64,000 bases of DNA. Source: Dugong dugon. Its lineage: Eukaryota > Chordata > Mammalia > Sirenia > Dugongidae. The notes beneath the pieces were generated by a model, which was given only the letters and a program-made list of their open reading frames with translations, ran no database searches and was not told the origin of the DNA. The position numbers and the translations under genes were made by a program. Shown here one piece after another: positions 26,454-37,299 of the stretch. Numbering within the stretch: position 1 is the stretch's first letter; every line of letters starts with the position of its first letter. The DNA lies in assembly GCA_030035585.1 (NCBI GenBank), contig CM057475.1, forward strand, positions 186,001 to 250,000. Direction: 5' to 3'.

Positions 26454-29400
26454 ATGTAACACAGAGGGACTTTCAAACACAGAAAGTGAATCGTGCTCCG
26501 TGCATCCCCAGGCTGAGAGCAACAAGCTCATGCTTTGTCCTCAGGCTGGGAAGAAGCTACATGCTCCTGTTAAGCACACAGGCTTTAGTCAGCAAAACCG
26601 AACCTCTTCTGCTGTCCTCTAGCTGAAGGCAGACAATCTACCTGTTTGGCTTTGAAAGCCAGTAGTACCTTCTTTCCTGTTAGGCAAAATTCCCTTTGAA
26701 AACCAGGAGATTCAAACACTTGCTAGGCCTGCACTCTCCAGCCTTCCCCAAGCAGGGAATATTGGAGATAGCAGCTTGTGCTGGCCGGACACTTTCTTCT
26801 AACAAAACTGAAAACTTAAGTAGATTCAGTTAAGCAGCTTGAGGGAAACGCTAAGTTTTGCTTTCTCTTTCATATTGTTAAAGGGGAACTTAAACCTACT
26901 GCTAACAAAGTTTTTACTCAGGGGAACTACGGTTTTGCCTCCCTCGCGTTCCAGAATGGGAGGAACGCGGTTTCTCTTCTCCTTTAGCGATACCGTGGTA
27001 AAGCCCTAATCTCATCTACGCAGCACAGAATGCCTCCCGGAATGCTAGAAAGCCTGAACGGCTTCAACTAGTTGAAAGGGAAAAAAGTCTTAGGCTTTAT
27101 CCAGGTAGACAATGCACAGGCAACGTTCTTAGGCATGTAACACAGAGGGACTTTCAAACACAGAAAGTGAATCGTGCTCCGTTCCTCCCCAGACTGAGAG
27201 CAACAAGCTCTTGTTTTCCCTTTCAGGCAGGGAAGAAGCTACATGCTGGTGTTAAGCACACAAGCTTTAGTTAGCAAAACTGAACCTCTTCTGCTGTCCT
27301 CTAGCTGAAGGCAGACAATCTACCTGTTTGGCTTTGAAAGCCAGTACTACCTTCTTTCCTGATAGGCAAAATTCCCTTTGAAAACCAGGGGATTCAAACA
27401 CTTGCTAGGCCTGCACTCTCCAGCCTTCTCCCAAGCAGGGAACATTGGAGAAAGCAGCTTGTGCTGGCCGGACACTCTCTTCTAAGATTCAGTTAAGCAG
27501 CTTGAGGGAAACGCTAAGTTTTGGTTTCTCTTTCATCTTGTGAAAGGGGAACTTAAACCTACTGCTAACAAATTTTCTACTCAGGAGAACTAGGGTTTTG
27601 CCTCCTTCGCGTTCCAGAACGGGAGAAACGCGGTTTCTCTTCTCCTTTGGCGATACCGTCTGTAAAGCGGTATTCTCAGCCGCGCAGCCCAGAATACCTC
27701 CCGGAATGCTAGAAAGCCTCACCGGCTTCAACTGCTTGAAAGGGAGAAACGTCATACGCTTTATCAAAGTAGACAATGCACAGGATCTGTCTTAGGCATG
27801 TAACACAGAGGGACTTTCAAACACAGAAAGTGAATCGTGCTCCCTTCATCCCCAGACTGAGAGCAACAAGCTCTTGCTTTCCCTTTCAGGCAGGAAAGAA
27901 GCTACATGCTCGTGTTAAGCTCACAAGCTTTAGCCAGCAAAACCGAACCTCTTCCGCTTTCCTCTCGCTGAAGGCAGACAATCTACCTGTTTGGCTTTGA
28001 AAGGCAATAGTACCTTCATTCCTGGTAGGCAAAATTCCCTTTGAAAACCAGGGGATTCAAATACTTGCTAGGCATGCACTCTCCAGCCTTCTCCCAAGCA
28101 GGGAACATTGGAGAAAGCAGCTTGTGCTGGCCGGACACTTTTTTCTAAGAAATCTGAAAAGTTAAGTAGATTCAGTTAAGCAGCTTGAAGGAGAACGCTA
28201 TCCTTTGCTTTCTCTTTCATATGGTGAGTAGGGAACTTAAATCTACTGCTAACAAAATTTTTACTCAGGGGAACTAGGGTTTTGCCTCCCTCGCGTTCCG
28301 AAAGGGAGAAACGTGGTTTCTCTTCTCCTTTAGCGATACCGTTGTAAAGCCCTATTCTCAGCTACGCAGCACAGAATGCCTCCCGGAATGCTAGAAAGCC
28401 TGAACGGCTTCAACTAGTTGAAAGGGACAAAAGTCTTCGGCTTTATCCAGGTAGACAATGCACAGGCAACGTTCTTAGGCATGTAACACAGAGGGACTTT
28501 CAAACACAGAAAGTGAATCGTGCTCCCTTCATCCCCAGACTGAGAGCAACAAGCTCTTGCTTTCCCATTCACGCAGGGAAGAAGCTACATGCTGGTGTTA
28601 AGCACACAAGCTTTAGTTAGCAAAACTGAACCTCTTCTGCAGTCCTCTAGCTGAAGGCAGACAATCTACCTGTTTGGCTTTGAAAGCCAGTAGTACCTTC
28701 ATTCCAGGTAGGCAAAATTCCCTTTGAAAACCAGGGGATTCAAATACTTGCTAGGCCTGCCCTCTCCAGCCTTCCCCAAGCAGGGAACATTGCAGAAAGC
28801 AGCTTGTGCTGGCCGGACACTCTCTTCTAACAAAACTGAAAACTTAAGTAGATTCAGTTAAGCAGCTTGAGGGAAAGGCTATGTTTTGCTTTCTCTTTCA
28901 TGTTGTGAACGGGGAACTTAAACCTACTGCTAACAAATTTTTTACTCAGGACAACTACGGTTTTGCCTCCTTCGCGTTCGAAAACGGTAGAAACGCGGTT
29001 TCTCTTCTCCTTTGGCGATACCGTCTGTAAAGCCCTATTCTCAGCTACGCAGCACAGAATGCCTCCCGGAATGCTGGAAAGCCTGAACGGCTTCAACTAG
29101 TGGAAAGGGAGAAATGTCATAAGCTTTATCCACGTAGACAATGCACAGGCAACGTTCTTAGGCATGTAACACAGAGGGACTTTCAAACACAGAAAGTGAA
29201 TCGTGCTCCGTTCATCCCCAGGCTGAGAGCAACAAGCTCATGCTTTCTCTTTCAGGCAGGGAAGAAGCTACATGCTCGTGTTAAGCACACAAGCTATAGT
29301 CAGCAAAACTGAACCTCTTCTGCTGTCCTCTAGCTGAAGGTAGACAATCTACCTGTTTGTCTTTGAAAGCCACTGGTACCTTCATTCCTGGTAGGCAAAA

Positions 29401-31876
29401 TTCCCTTTGAAAACCAGGGGATTCAAATACTTGCTAGGCCTGCACTCTCCAGCCTTCTCCCAAGCAGGGAACATTGGAGAAAGCAGCTTGTGCTGGCCGG
29501 ACACTCTCTTCTAACAAAACTGAAAACTTAAGTAGATTCAGTTAAGCAGCTTGAGGGAAGCGCTATGTTTTGCTTTCTCTTTCATGTTGTGAACGGGGAA
29601 CTTAAACCTACTGCTAACAAATTTTTTACTCAGAACAACTACGTTTTTGCCTCCTTCGCGTTCGAGAACGGGAGTAACGCGGTTTCTCTTCTCCTTTGGC
29701 GATAACGTCTGTAAAGCCCTATTCTCAGCTACGCAGCACAGAATGCCTCCCGGAATGCTGGAAAGCCTGAACGGCTTCAACTAGTGGAAAGGGAGAAATG
29801 TCATAAGCTTTATCCACGTAGACAACGCACAGGCAACGTTCTTAGGCATGTAACACAGAGGGACTTTCAAACACAGAAAGTGAATCGTGCTCCGTTCATC
29901 CCCAGGCTGAGAGCAACAAGCTCATGCTTTCTCTTTCAGGCAGGGAATAAGCTACATGCTCCTGTTAAGCACACAAGCTTTAGTCAGCAAAACCGAATCT
30001 CTTCTGCTGTTCTCTAGCTGAAGGCAGACAATCTACCTGTTTGGCTTTGAAAGCCAGTAGTACCTTCATTCCAGGTAGGCAAAATTCCCTTTGAAAACCA
30101 GCGGAATCAAATACTTCCTAGGCCTGCACTCTCCAGCCTTCCCCAAGCAGGGAATATTGGAGATAGCAGCTTGTGCTGGCCGGACACTTTCTTCTAACAA
30201 AACTGAAAACTTAAGTAGATTCAGTTAAGCAGCTTGAGGGAAACGCTAAGTTTTGCTTTCTCTTTCATATGGTTAATAGGGAACTTAAACCTACTGCTAA
30301 CAAAGTTTTTACTCAGGGGAACTACGGTTTTGCCTCCCTCGCGTTCCAGAATGGGAGGAACGCGGTTTCTCTTCTCCTTTAGCGATACCGTGGTAAAGCC
30401 CTAATCTCATCTACGCAGCACAGAATGCCTCCCGGAATGCTAGAAAGCCTGAACGGCTTCAACTAGTTGAAAGGGAAAAAAGTCTTAGGCTTTATCCAGG
30501 TAGACAATGCACAGGCAACGTTCTTAGGCATGTAACACAGAGGGACTTTCAAACACAGAAAGTGAATCGTGCTCCGTTCCTCCCCAGACTGAGAGCAACA
30601 AGCTCTTGTTTTCCCTTTCAGGCAGGGAAGAAGCTACATGCTGGTGTTAAGCACACAAGCTTTAGTTAGCAAAACTGAACCTCTTCTGCTGTCCTCTAGC
30701 TGAAGGCAGACAATCTACCTGTTTGGCTTTGAAAGCCAGTACTACCTTCTTTCCTGATAGGCAAAATTCCCTTTGAAAACCAGGGGATTCTAACACTTGC
30801 TAGGCCTGCACTCTCCAGCCTTCTCCCAAGCAGGGAACATTGGAGAAAGCAGCTTGTGCTGGCCGGACACTCTCTTCTAAGATTCAGTTAAGCAGCTTGA
30901 GGGAAACGCTAAGTTTTGGTTTCTCTTTCATCTTGTGAAAGGGGAACTTAAACCTACTGCTAACAAATTTTCTACTCAGGAGAACTAGGGTTTTGCCTCC
31001 TTCGCGTTCCAGAGCGGGAGAAACGCGGTTTCTCTTCTCCTTTGGCGATACCGTCTGTAAAGCGGTATTCTCAGCCGCGCAGCCCAGAATACCTCCCGGA
31101 ATGCTAGAAAGCCTCACCGGCTTCAACTGCTTGAAAGGGAGAAACGTCATACGCTTTATCAAAGTAGACAATGCACAGGATCTGTCTTAGGCATGTAACA
31201 CAGAGGGACTTTCAAACACAGAAAGTGAATCGTGCTCCGTTCATCCCCAGACTGAGAGCAACAATCTCTTGCTTTCCCTTTCAGGCAGAGAAGAAGCTAC
31301 ATGCTGGTGTTAAGCACACAAGCTTTAGTTAGCAAAACTGAACCTCTTCTGCTGTCCTCTAGCTGAAGGCAGACAATCTACCTGTTTGGCTTTGAAAGCC
31401 AATACTACCTTCATTCCTGGTAGGCAAACTTCCCTTTGAAAACCAGGGGATTCAAATACTTGCTAGGCCTGCACTCTCCAGCCTTTTCCCAAGCAGGGAA
31501 CATTGGAGATAGCAGCTTGTGCTGGCCGGACACTTTCTTCTAACAAAACTGAAAACTTAAGTAGATTCAGTTAAGCAGCTTGAGGGAAACTCTAAGTTTT
31601 GGTTTCTCTTTCATGTTGTGAAAGGGGAACTTAAACCTATTGCTAACAAAGTTTTTACTCAGGAGAACTAGGGTTTTGCCTCCTTCGCGTTCCAGAACGG
31701 GAGAAACGCGGTTTCTCTTCTCCTTCGGCGATAACGTCCGTAAAGCCCTATTCTCAGCTACGCAGCACAGAATGCCACCAGGAATGCTGGAAAGCCTGAA
31801 CGGCTAAAACTAGTTGAAAGGGAAAAAAGTCTTAGGCTGTACCCAGGTAGACAATGCACAGGCAACGTTCTTAGGC
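26454..31876 (+). repeat. H5: canonical 8-mer HOR unit, 5423 bp
   Basis: Order B-C-D-E-F-G/B-C2-A. Its B monomer (26454-27134) differs from all other B copies at 26876, 26882 and 26883, giving CATATTGTTAAAGGGG instead of CATATGGTTAATAGGG. The F monomer has C at 29317, where most units have G. Confidence 0.95.
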
Positions 31877-32070
31877 ATGTAACACAGAGGGACTTTCAAA
31901 CACAGAAAGTGAATCGTGCTCCGTGCATCCCCAGGCTGAGAGCAACAAGCTCATGCTTTGTCCTCAGGCTGGGAAGAAGCTACATGCTCCTGTTAAGCAC
32001 ACAGGCTTTAGTCAGCAAAACCGAACCTCTTCTGCTGTCCTCTAGCTGAAGGCAGACAATCTACCTGTTT

Positions 32071-32083
32071 GGCTTTGAAAGCC
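32071..32083. repeat. Dyad GGCTTT-G-AAAGCC
   Basis: Six-base arms around one base, present in most monomer types. Broken in D (GAAAGGCA) and in array F (TTTGTCTTTG), but intact in the F-like edge monomers X and Z. Confidence 0.7.
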
Positions 32084-32485
32084 AGTAGTACCTTCTTTCC
32101 TGTTAGGCAAAATTCCCTTTGAAAACCAGGAGATTCAAACACTTGCTAGGCCTGCACTCTCCAGCCTTCCCCAAGCAGGGAATATTGGAGATAGCAGCTT
32201 GTGCTGGCCGGACACTTTCTTCTAACAAAACTGAAAACTTAAGTAGATTCAGTTAAGCAGCTTGAGGGAAACGCTAAGTTTTGCTTTCTCTTTCATATGG
32301 TTAATAGGGAACTTAAACCTACTGCTAACAAAGTTTTTACTCAGGGGAACTACGGTTTTGCCTCCCTCGCGTTCCAGAATGGGAGGAACGCGGTTTCTCT
32401 TCTCCTTTAGCGATACCGTGGTAAAGCCCTAATCTCATCTACGCAGCACAGAATGCCTCCCGGAATGCTAGAAAGCCTGAACGGC

Positions 32486-32499
32486 TTCAACTAGTTGAA
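32486..32499. repeat. Perfect 14-bp palindrome TTCAACTAGTTGAA
   Basis: Self-complementary over all 14 bases in types B and D. Reduced to 8 bp in A and to 6 bp in E and F, and lost in C and C2, where the centre reads CTGCTTG. Confidence 0.75.
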
Positions 32500-32557
32500 A
32501 GGGAAAAAAGTCTTAGGCTTTATCCAGGTAGACAATGCACAGGCAACGTTCTTAGGC

Positions 32558-33220
32558 ATGTAACACAGAGGGACTTTCAAACACAGAAAGTGAATCGTGC
32601 TCCGTTCCTCCCCAGACTGAGAGCAACAAGCTCTTGTTTTCCCTTTCAGGCAGGGAAGAAGCTACATGCTGGTGTTAAGCACACAAGCTTTAGTTAGCAA
32701 AACTGAACCTCTTCTGCTGTCCTCTAGCTGAAGGCAGACAATCTACCTGTTTGGCTTTGAAAGCCAGTACTACCTTCTTTCCTGATAGGCAAAATTCCCT
32801 TTGAAAACCAGGGGATTCAAACACTTGCTAGGCCTGCACTCTCCAGCCTTCTCCCAAGCAGGGAACATTGGAGAAAGCAGCTTGTGCTGGCCGGACACTC
32901 TCTTCTAAGATTCAGTTAAGCAGCTTGAGGGAAACGCTAAGTTTTGGTTTCTCTTTCATCTTGTGAAAGGGGAACTTAAACCTACTGCTAACAAATTTTC
33001 TACTCAGGAGAACTAGGGTTTTGCCTCCTTCGCGTTCCAGAACGGGAGAAACGCGGTTTCTCTTCTCCTTTGGCGATACCGTCTGTAAAGCGGTATTCTC
33101 AGCCGCGCAGCCCAGAATACCTCCCGGAATGCTAGAAAGCCTCACCGGCTTCAACTGCTTGAAAGGGAGAAACGTCATACGCTTTATCAAAGTAGACAAT
33201 GCACAGGATCTGTCTTAGGC
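32558..33220 (+). repeat. Monomer type C (663 bp, class 2, 20-bp deletion) of H6
   Basis: Diagnostics are GTTCCTCCCC and CTTGTTTTCC near the start, CATCTTGTGAAAGG, GCCGCGCAGCCCAG, CTCACCGG, CTGCTTG in place of CTAGTTG, and GGATCTGTC at the end. A 20-bp stretch present in the other types is missing after CTTCTA, with a 2-bp TA repeat at the junction, which explains the length of 663. C2 shares this deletion, so C and C2 descend from one copy. The dyad GAGAAACGCGGTTTCTC is at 33046-33062. Confidence 0.92.
33046..33062. repeat. Perfect dyad GAGAAAC-GCG-GTTTCTC inside the CpG core
   Basis: Seven-base arms around a three-base centre, seen in types A, C and C2, and with a GTG centre in D. B, E, F and G carry mismatches in the arms. 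It could form a short hairpin or be a protein site; neither can be shown here. Confidence 0.75.
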
Positions 33221-33903
33221 ATGTAACACAGAGGGACTTTCAAACACAGAAAGTGAATCGTGCTCCCTTCATCCCCAGACTGAGAGCAACAAGCTCTTGC
33301 TTTCCCTTTCAGGCAGGAAAGAAGCTACATGCTCGTGTTAAGCTCACAAGCTTTAGCCAGCAAAACCGAACCTCTTCCGCTTTCCTCTCGCTGAAGGCAG
33401 ACAATCTACCTGTTTGGCTTTGAAAGGCAATAGTACCTTCATTCCTGGTAGGCAAAATTCCCTTTGAAAACCAGGGGATTCAAATACTTGCTAGGCATGC
33501 ACTCTCCAGCCTTCTCCCAAGCAGGGAACATTGGAGAAAGCAGCTTGTGCTGGCCGGACACTTTTTTCTAAGAAATCTGAAAAGTTAAGTAGATTCAGTT
33601 AAGCAGCTTGAAGGAGAACGCTATCCTTTGCTTTCTCTTTCATATGGTGAGTAGGGAACTTAAATCTACTGCTAACAAAATTTTTACTCAGGGGAACTAG
33701 GGTTTTGCCTCCCTCGCGTTCCGAAAGGGAGAAACGTGGTTTCTCTTCTCCTTTAGCGATACCGTTGTAAAGCCCTATTCTCAGCTACGCAGCACAGAAT
33801 GCCTCCCGGAATGCTAGAAAGCCTGAACGGCTTCAACTAGTTGAAAGGGACAAAAGTCTTCGGCTTTATCCAGGTAGACAATGCACAGGCAACGTTCTTA
33901 GGC
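33221..33903 (+). repeat. Monomer type D (683 bp, class 1) of H6
   Basis: Diagnostics are CCCTTCATCC, GGCAGGAAAGAAG, AAGCTCACAAGC, GGCATGCACTC, TTTTTTCTAAGAAATC, GAAGGAGAACGCTATCC, CATATGGTGAGTAGGG and GGGACAAAAGTCTTCGG. Like B it carries the CATATGGT box. The box contains a perfect GTGAGT at 33647-33652, which resembles a splice donor. Confidence 0.92.
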
Positions 33904-34586
33904 ATGTAACACAGAGGGACTTTCAAACACAGAAAGTGAATCGTGCTCCCTTCATCCCCAGACTGAGAGCAACAAGCTCTTGCTTTCCCATTCACGCAGG
34001 GAAGAAGCTACATGCTGGTGTTAAGCACACAAGCTTTAGTTAGCAAAACTGAACCTCTTCTGCAGTCCTCTAGCTGAAGGCAGACAATCTACCTGTTTGG
34101 CTTTGAAAGCCAGTAGTACCTTCATTCCAGGTAGGCAAAATTCCCTTTGAAAACCAGGGGATTCAAATACTTGCTAGGCCTGCCCTCTCCAGCCTTCCCC
34201 AAGCAGGGAACATTGCAGAAAGCAGCTTGTGCTGGCCGGACACTCTCTTCTAACAAAACTGAAAACTTAAGTAGATTCAGTTAAGCAGCTTGAGGGAAAG
34301 GCTATGTTTTGCTTTCTCTTTCATGTTGTGAACGGGGAACTTAAACCTACTGCTAACAAATTTTTTACTCAGGACAACTACGGTTTTGCCTCCTTCGCGT
34401 TCGAAAACGGTAGAAACGCGGTTTCTCTTCTCCTTTGGCGATACCGTCTGTAAAGCCCTATTCTCAGCTACGCAGCACAGAATGCCTCCCGGAATGCTGG
34501 AAAGCCTGAACGGCTTCAACTAGTGGAAAGGGAGAAATGTCATAAGCTTTATCCACGTAGACAATGCACAGGCAACGTTCTTAGGC
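33904..34586 (+). repeat. Monomer type E (683 bp, class 2) of H6
   Basis: Diagnostics are CCCATTCACGCAGG, TCTGCAGTCC, CTGCCCTCTCC, CATTGCAGAAAGC, GAAAGGCTATG, GAACGGGG, TTCGAAAACGGTAG and ACTAGTGGAAAGG. It is close to F in its second half. Confidence 0.92.
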
Positions 34587-35270
34587 ATGTAACACAGAGG
34601 GACTTTCAAACACAGAAAGTGAATCGTGCTCCGTTCATCCCCAGGCTGAGAGCAACAAGCTCATGCTTTCTCTTTCAGGCAGGGAAGAAGCTACATGCTC
34701 GTGTTAAGCACACAAGCTATAGTCAGCAAAACTGAACCTGTTCTGCTGTCCTCTAGCTGAAGGTAGACAATCTACCTGTTTGTCTTTGAAAGCCACTGGT
34801 ACCTTCATTCCTGGTAGGCAAAATTCCCTTTGAAAACCAGGGGATTCAAATACTTGCTAGGCCTGCACTCTCCAGCCTTCTCCCAAGCAGGGAACATTGG
34901 AGAAAGCAGCTTGTGCTGGCCGGACACTCTCTTCTAACAAAACTGAAAACTTAAGTAGATTCAGTTAAGCAGCTTGAGGGAAGCGCTATGTTTTGCTTTC
35001 TCTTTCATGTTGTGAACGGGGAACTTAAACCTACTGCTAACAAATTTTTTACTCAGAACAACTACGTTTTTGCCTCCTTCGCGTTCGAGAACGGGAGTAA
35101 CGCGGTTTCTCTTCTCCTTTGGCGATAACGTCTGTAAAGCCCTATTCTCAGCTACGCAGCACAGAATGCCTCCCGGAATGCTGGAAAGCCTGAACGGCTT
35201 CAACTAGTGGAAAGGGAGAAATGTCATAAGCTTTATCCACGTAGACAACGCACAGGCAACGTTCTTAGGC
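34587..35270 (+). repeat. Monomer type F (684 bp, class 2) of H6
   Basis: Diagnostics are CTTTCTCTTTCAGG, CAAGCTATAGTC, GAAGGTAGAC, TTTGTCTTTG, CCACTGGTACC, GAAGCGCTATG, CTCAGAACAAC and GGGAGTAACGCGG. One position is polymorphic between units: AACCTGTTC in most, AACCTCTTC in H5, H7, H9 and H10. Confidence 0.92.
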
Positions 35271-35952
35271 ATGTAACACAGAGGGACTTTCAAACACAGA
35301 AAGTGAATCGTGCTCCGTTCATCCCCAGGCTGAGAGCAACAAGCTCATGCTTTCTCTTTCAGGCAGGGAATAAGCTACATGCTCCTGTTAAGCACACAAG
35401 CTTTAGTCAGCAAAACCGAATCTCTTCTGCTGTTCTCTAGCTGAAGGCAGACAATCTACCTGTTTGGCTTTGAAAGCCAGTAGTACCTTCATTCCAGGTA
35501 GGCAAAATTCCCTTTGAAAACCAGCGGAATCAAATACTTCCTAGGCCTGCACTCTCCAGCCTTCCCCAAGCAGGGAATATTGGAGATAGCAGCTTGTGCT
35601 GGCCGGACACTTTCTTCTAACAAAACTGAAAACTTAAGTAGATTCAGTTAAGCAGCTTGAGGGAAACGCTAAGTTTTGCTTTCTCTTTCATATGGTTAAT
35701 AGGGAACTTAAACCTACTGCTAACAAAGTTTTTACTCAGGGGAACTACGGTTTTGCCTCCCTCGCGTTCCAGAATGGGAGGAACGCGGTTTCTCTTCTCC
35801 TTTAGCGATACCGTGGTAAAGCCCTAATCTCATCTACGCAGCACAGAATGCCTCCCGGAATGCTAGAAAGCCTGAACGGCTTCAACTAGTTGAAAGGGAA
35901 AAAAGTCTTAGGCTTTATCCAGGTAGACAATGCACAGGCAACGTTCTTAGGC
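35271..35952 (+). repeat. Hybrid monomer G/B (682 bp) of H6
   Basis: The first part is type G (GGGAATAAGC, CCGAATCTC, CTGTTCTC, AGCGGAATCAAATACTTCC). The second part is indistinguishable by eye from type B (GGAATATTGG, CATATGGTTAATAGGG, CTAATCTCATC). The switch lies in a shared stretch of about 38 bp. H7 shows what a G monomer without this B replacement looks like. The hybrid is fixed in eight of the nine 8-mers, so it spread with the HOR. Confidence 0.9.
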
Positions 35953-36615
35953 ATGTAACACAGAGGGACTTTCAAACACAGAAAGTGAATCGTGCTCCGT
36001 TCCTCCCCAGACTGAGAGCAACAAGCTCTTGTTTTCCCTTTCAGGCAGGGAAGAAGCTACATGCTGGTGTTAAGCACACAAGCTTTAGTTAGCAAAACTG
36101 AACCTCTTCTGCTGTCCTCTAGCTGAAGGCAGACAATCTACCTGTTTGGCTTTGAAAGCCAGTACTACCTTCTTTCCTGATAGGCAAAATTCCCTTTGAA
36201 AACCAGGGGATTCTAACACTTGCTAGGCCTGCACTCTCCAGCCTTCTCCCAAGCAGGGAACATTGGAGAAAGCAGCTTGTGCTGGCCGGACACTCTCTTC
36301 TAAGATTCAGTTAAGCAGCTTGAGGGAAACGCTAAGTTTTGGTTTCTCTTTCATCTTGTGAAAGGGGAACTTAAACCTACTGCTAACAAATTTTCTACTC
36401 AGGAGAACTAGGGTTTTGCCTCCTTCGCGTTCCAGAGCGGGAGAAACGCGGTTTCTCTTCTCCTTTGGCGATACCGTCTGTAAAGCGGTATTCTCAGCCG
36501 CGCAGCCCAGAATACCTCCCGGAATGCTAGAAAGCCTCACCGGCTTCAACTGCTTGAAAGGGAGAAACGTCATACGCTTTATCAAAGTAGACAATGCACA
36601 GGATCTGTCTTAGGC
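35953..36615 (+). repeat. Monomer type C2 (663 bp, class 2), duplicate of C, of H6
   Basis: Matches C over its whole length, including the 20-bp deletion and the GGATCTGTC end. It differs by G in CCAGAGCGGG and, in most units, T in GATTCTAACAC. A second C-derived monomer just before A shows that the 8-mer grew by duplication of a segment containing C. Confidence 0.92.
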
Positions 36616-37299
36616 ATGTAACACAGAGGGACTTTCAAACACAGAAAGTGAATCGTGCTCCGTTCATCCCCAGACTGAGAGCAACAATCTCTTGCTTTCC
36701 CTTTCAGGCAGAGAAGAAGCTACATGCTGGTGTTAAGCACACAAGCTTTAGTTAGCAAAACTGAACCTCTTCTGCTGTCCTCTAGCTGAAGGCAGACAAT
36801 CTACCTGTTTGGCTTTGAAAGCCAATACTACCTTCATTCCTGGTAGGCAAACTTCCCTTTGAAAACCAGGGGATTCAAATACTTGCTAGGCCTGCACTCT
36901 CCAGCCTTTTCCCAAGCAGGGAACATTGGAGATAGCAGCTTGTGCTGGCCGGACACTTTCTTCTAACAAAACTGAAAACTTAAGTAGATTCAGTTAAGCA
37001 GCTTGAGGGAAACTCTAAGTTTTGGTTTCTCTTTCATGTTGTGAAAGGGGAACTTAAACCTATTGCTAACAAAGTTTTTACTCAGGAGAACTAGGGTTTT
37101 GCCTCCTTCGCGTTCCAGAACGGGAGAAACGCGGTTTCTCTTCTCCTTCGGCGATAACGTCCGTAAAGCCCTATTCTCAGCTACGCAGCACAGAATGCCA
37201 CCAGGAATGCTGGAAAGCCTGAACGGCTAAAACTAGTTGAAAGGGAAAAAAGTCTTAGGCTGTACCCAGGTAGACAATGCACAGGCAACGTTCTTAGGC
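36616..37299 (+). repeat. Monomer type A (684 bp, class 2) of H6
   Basis: Diagnostics are AACAATCTCTTGC, GGCAGAGAAG, GCAAACTTCCC, CCTTTTCCC, GAAACTCTAAG, CTATTGCTAAC, CGGCGATAACGTCCG, CCACCAGG and GGCTAAAACTAG. The CpG-dense core corresponds to 37106-37185. Confidence 0.92.
37106..37185. other. CpG-dense core of the monomer (reference A copy)
   Basis: Ten CpG dinucleotides lie in 80 bp, against five in the other ~600 bp of the type A monomer (counted in 1-684). The stretch runs from CTTCGCGTTC through GAAACGCGG to CTACG. Equivalent cores occur in every monomer. In a methylated genome this would be the main methylation target of the repeat; that is inference. Confidence 0.8.

Larger units (their letters stand above)
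31877..32557 (+). repeat. Monomer type B (681 bp, class 1) of reference unit H6
   Basis: Diagnostics are GTGCATCCCCAGGC and TTTGTCCTCAGGCTGGG near the start, ACACAGGC in place of ACACAAGC, GGAATATTGG, CATATGGTTAATAGGG, CCAGAATGGGAGG and CTAATCTCATC. It shares the CATATGGT box and CCCTCGCG with type D, and I group these as class 1. It contains two perfect dyads, GGCTTTGAAAGCC at 32071-32083 and TTCAACTAGTTGAA at 32486-32499. Confidence 0.92.
31877..37299 (+). repeat. H6: canonical 8-mer HOR unit, 5423 bp (used here as reference copy)
   Basis: Order B-C-D-E-F-G/B-C2-A. I noticed no private differences, so the individual monomer types are described from this copy in the entries that follow. Confidence 0.95.

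Noticed and set aside
33128..33144. CENP-B-box-like sequence on the minus strand (TTTCTAGCATTCCGGGA in several types)
   Set aside because: Only 7 of the 9 essential positions of the box fit (the G of TTCG and the central A are both T). The TTCG and CGGG of the CpG core are spaced by 10 bases instead of 7, so no canonical box is present.
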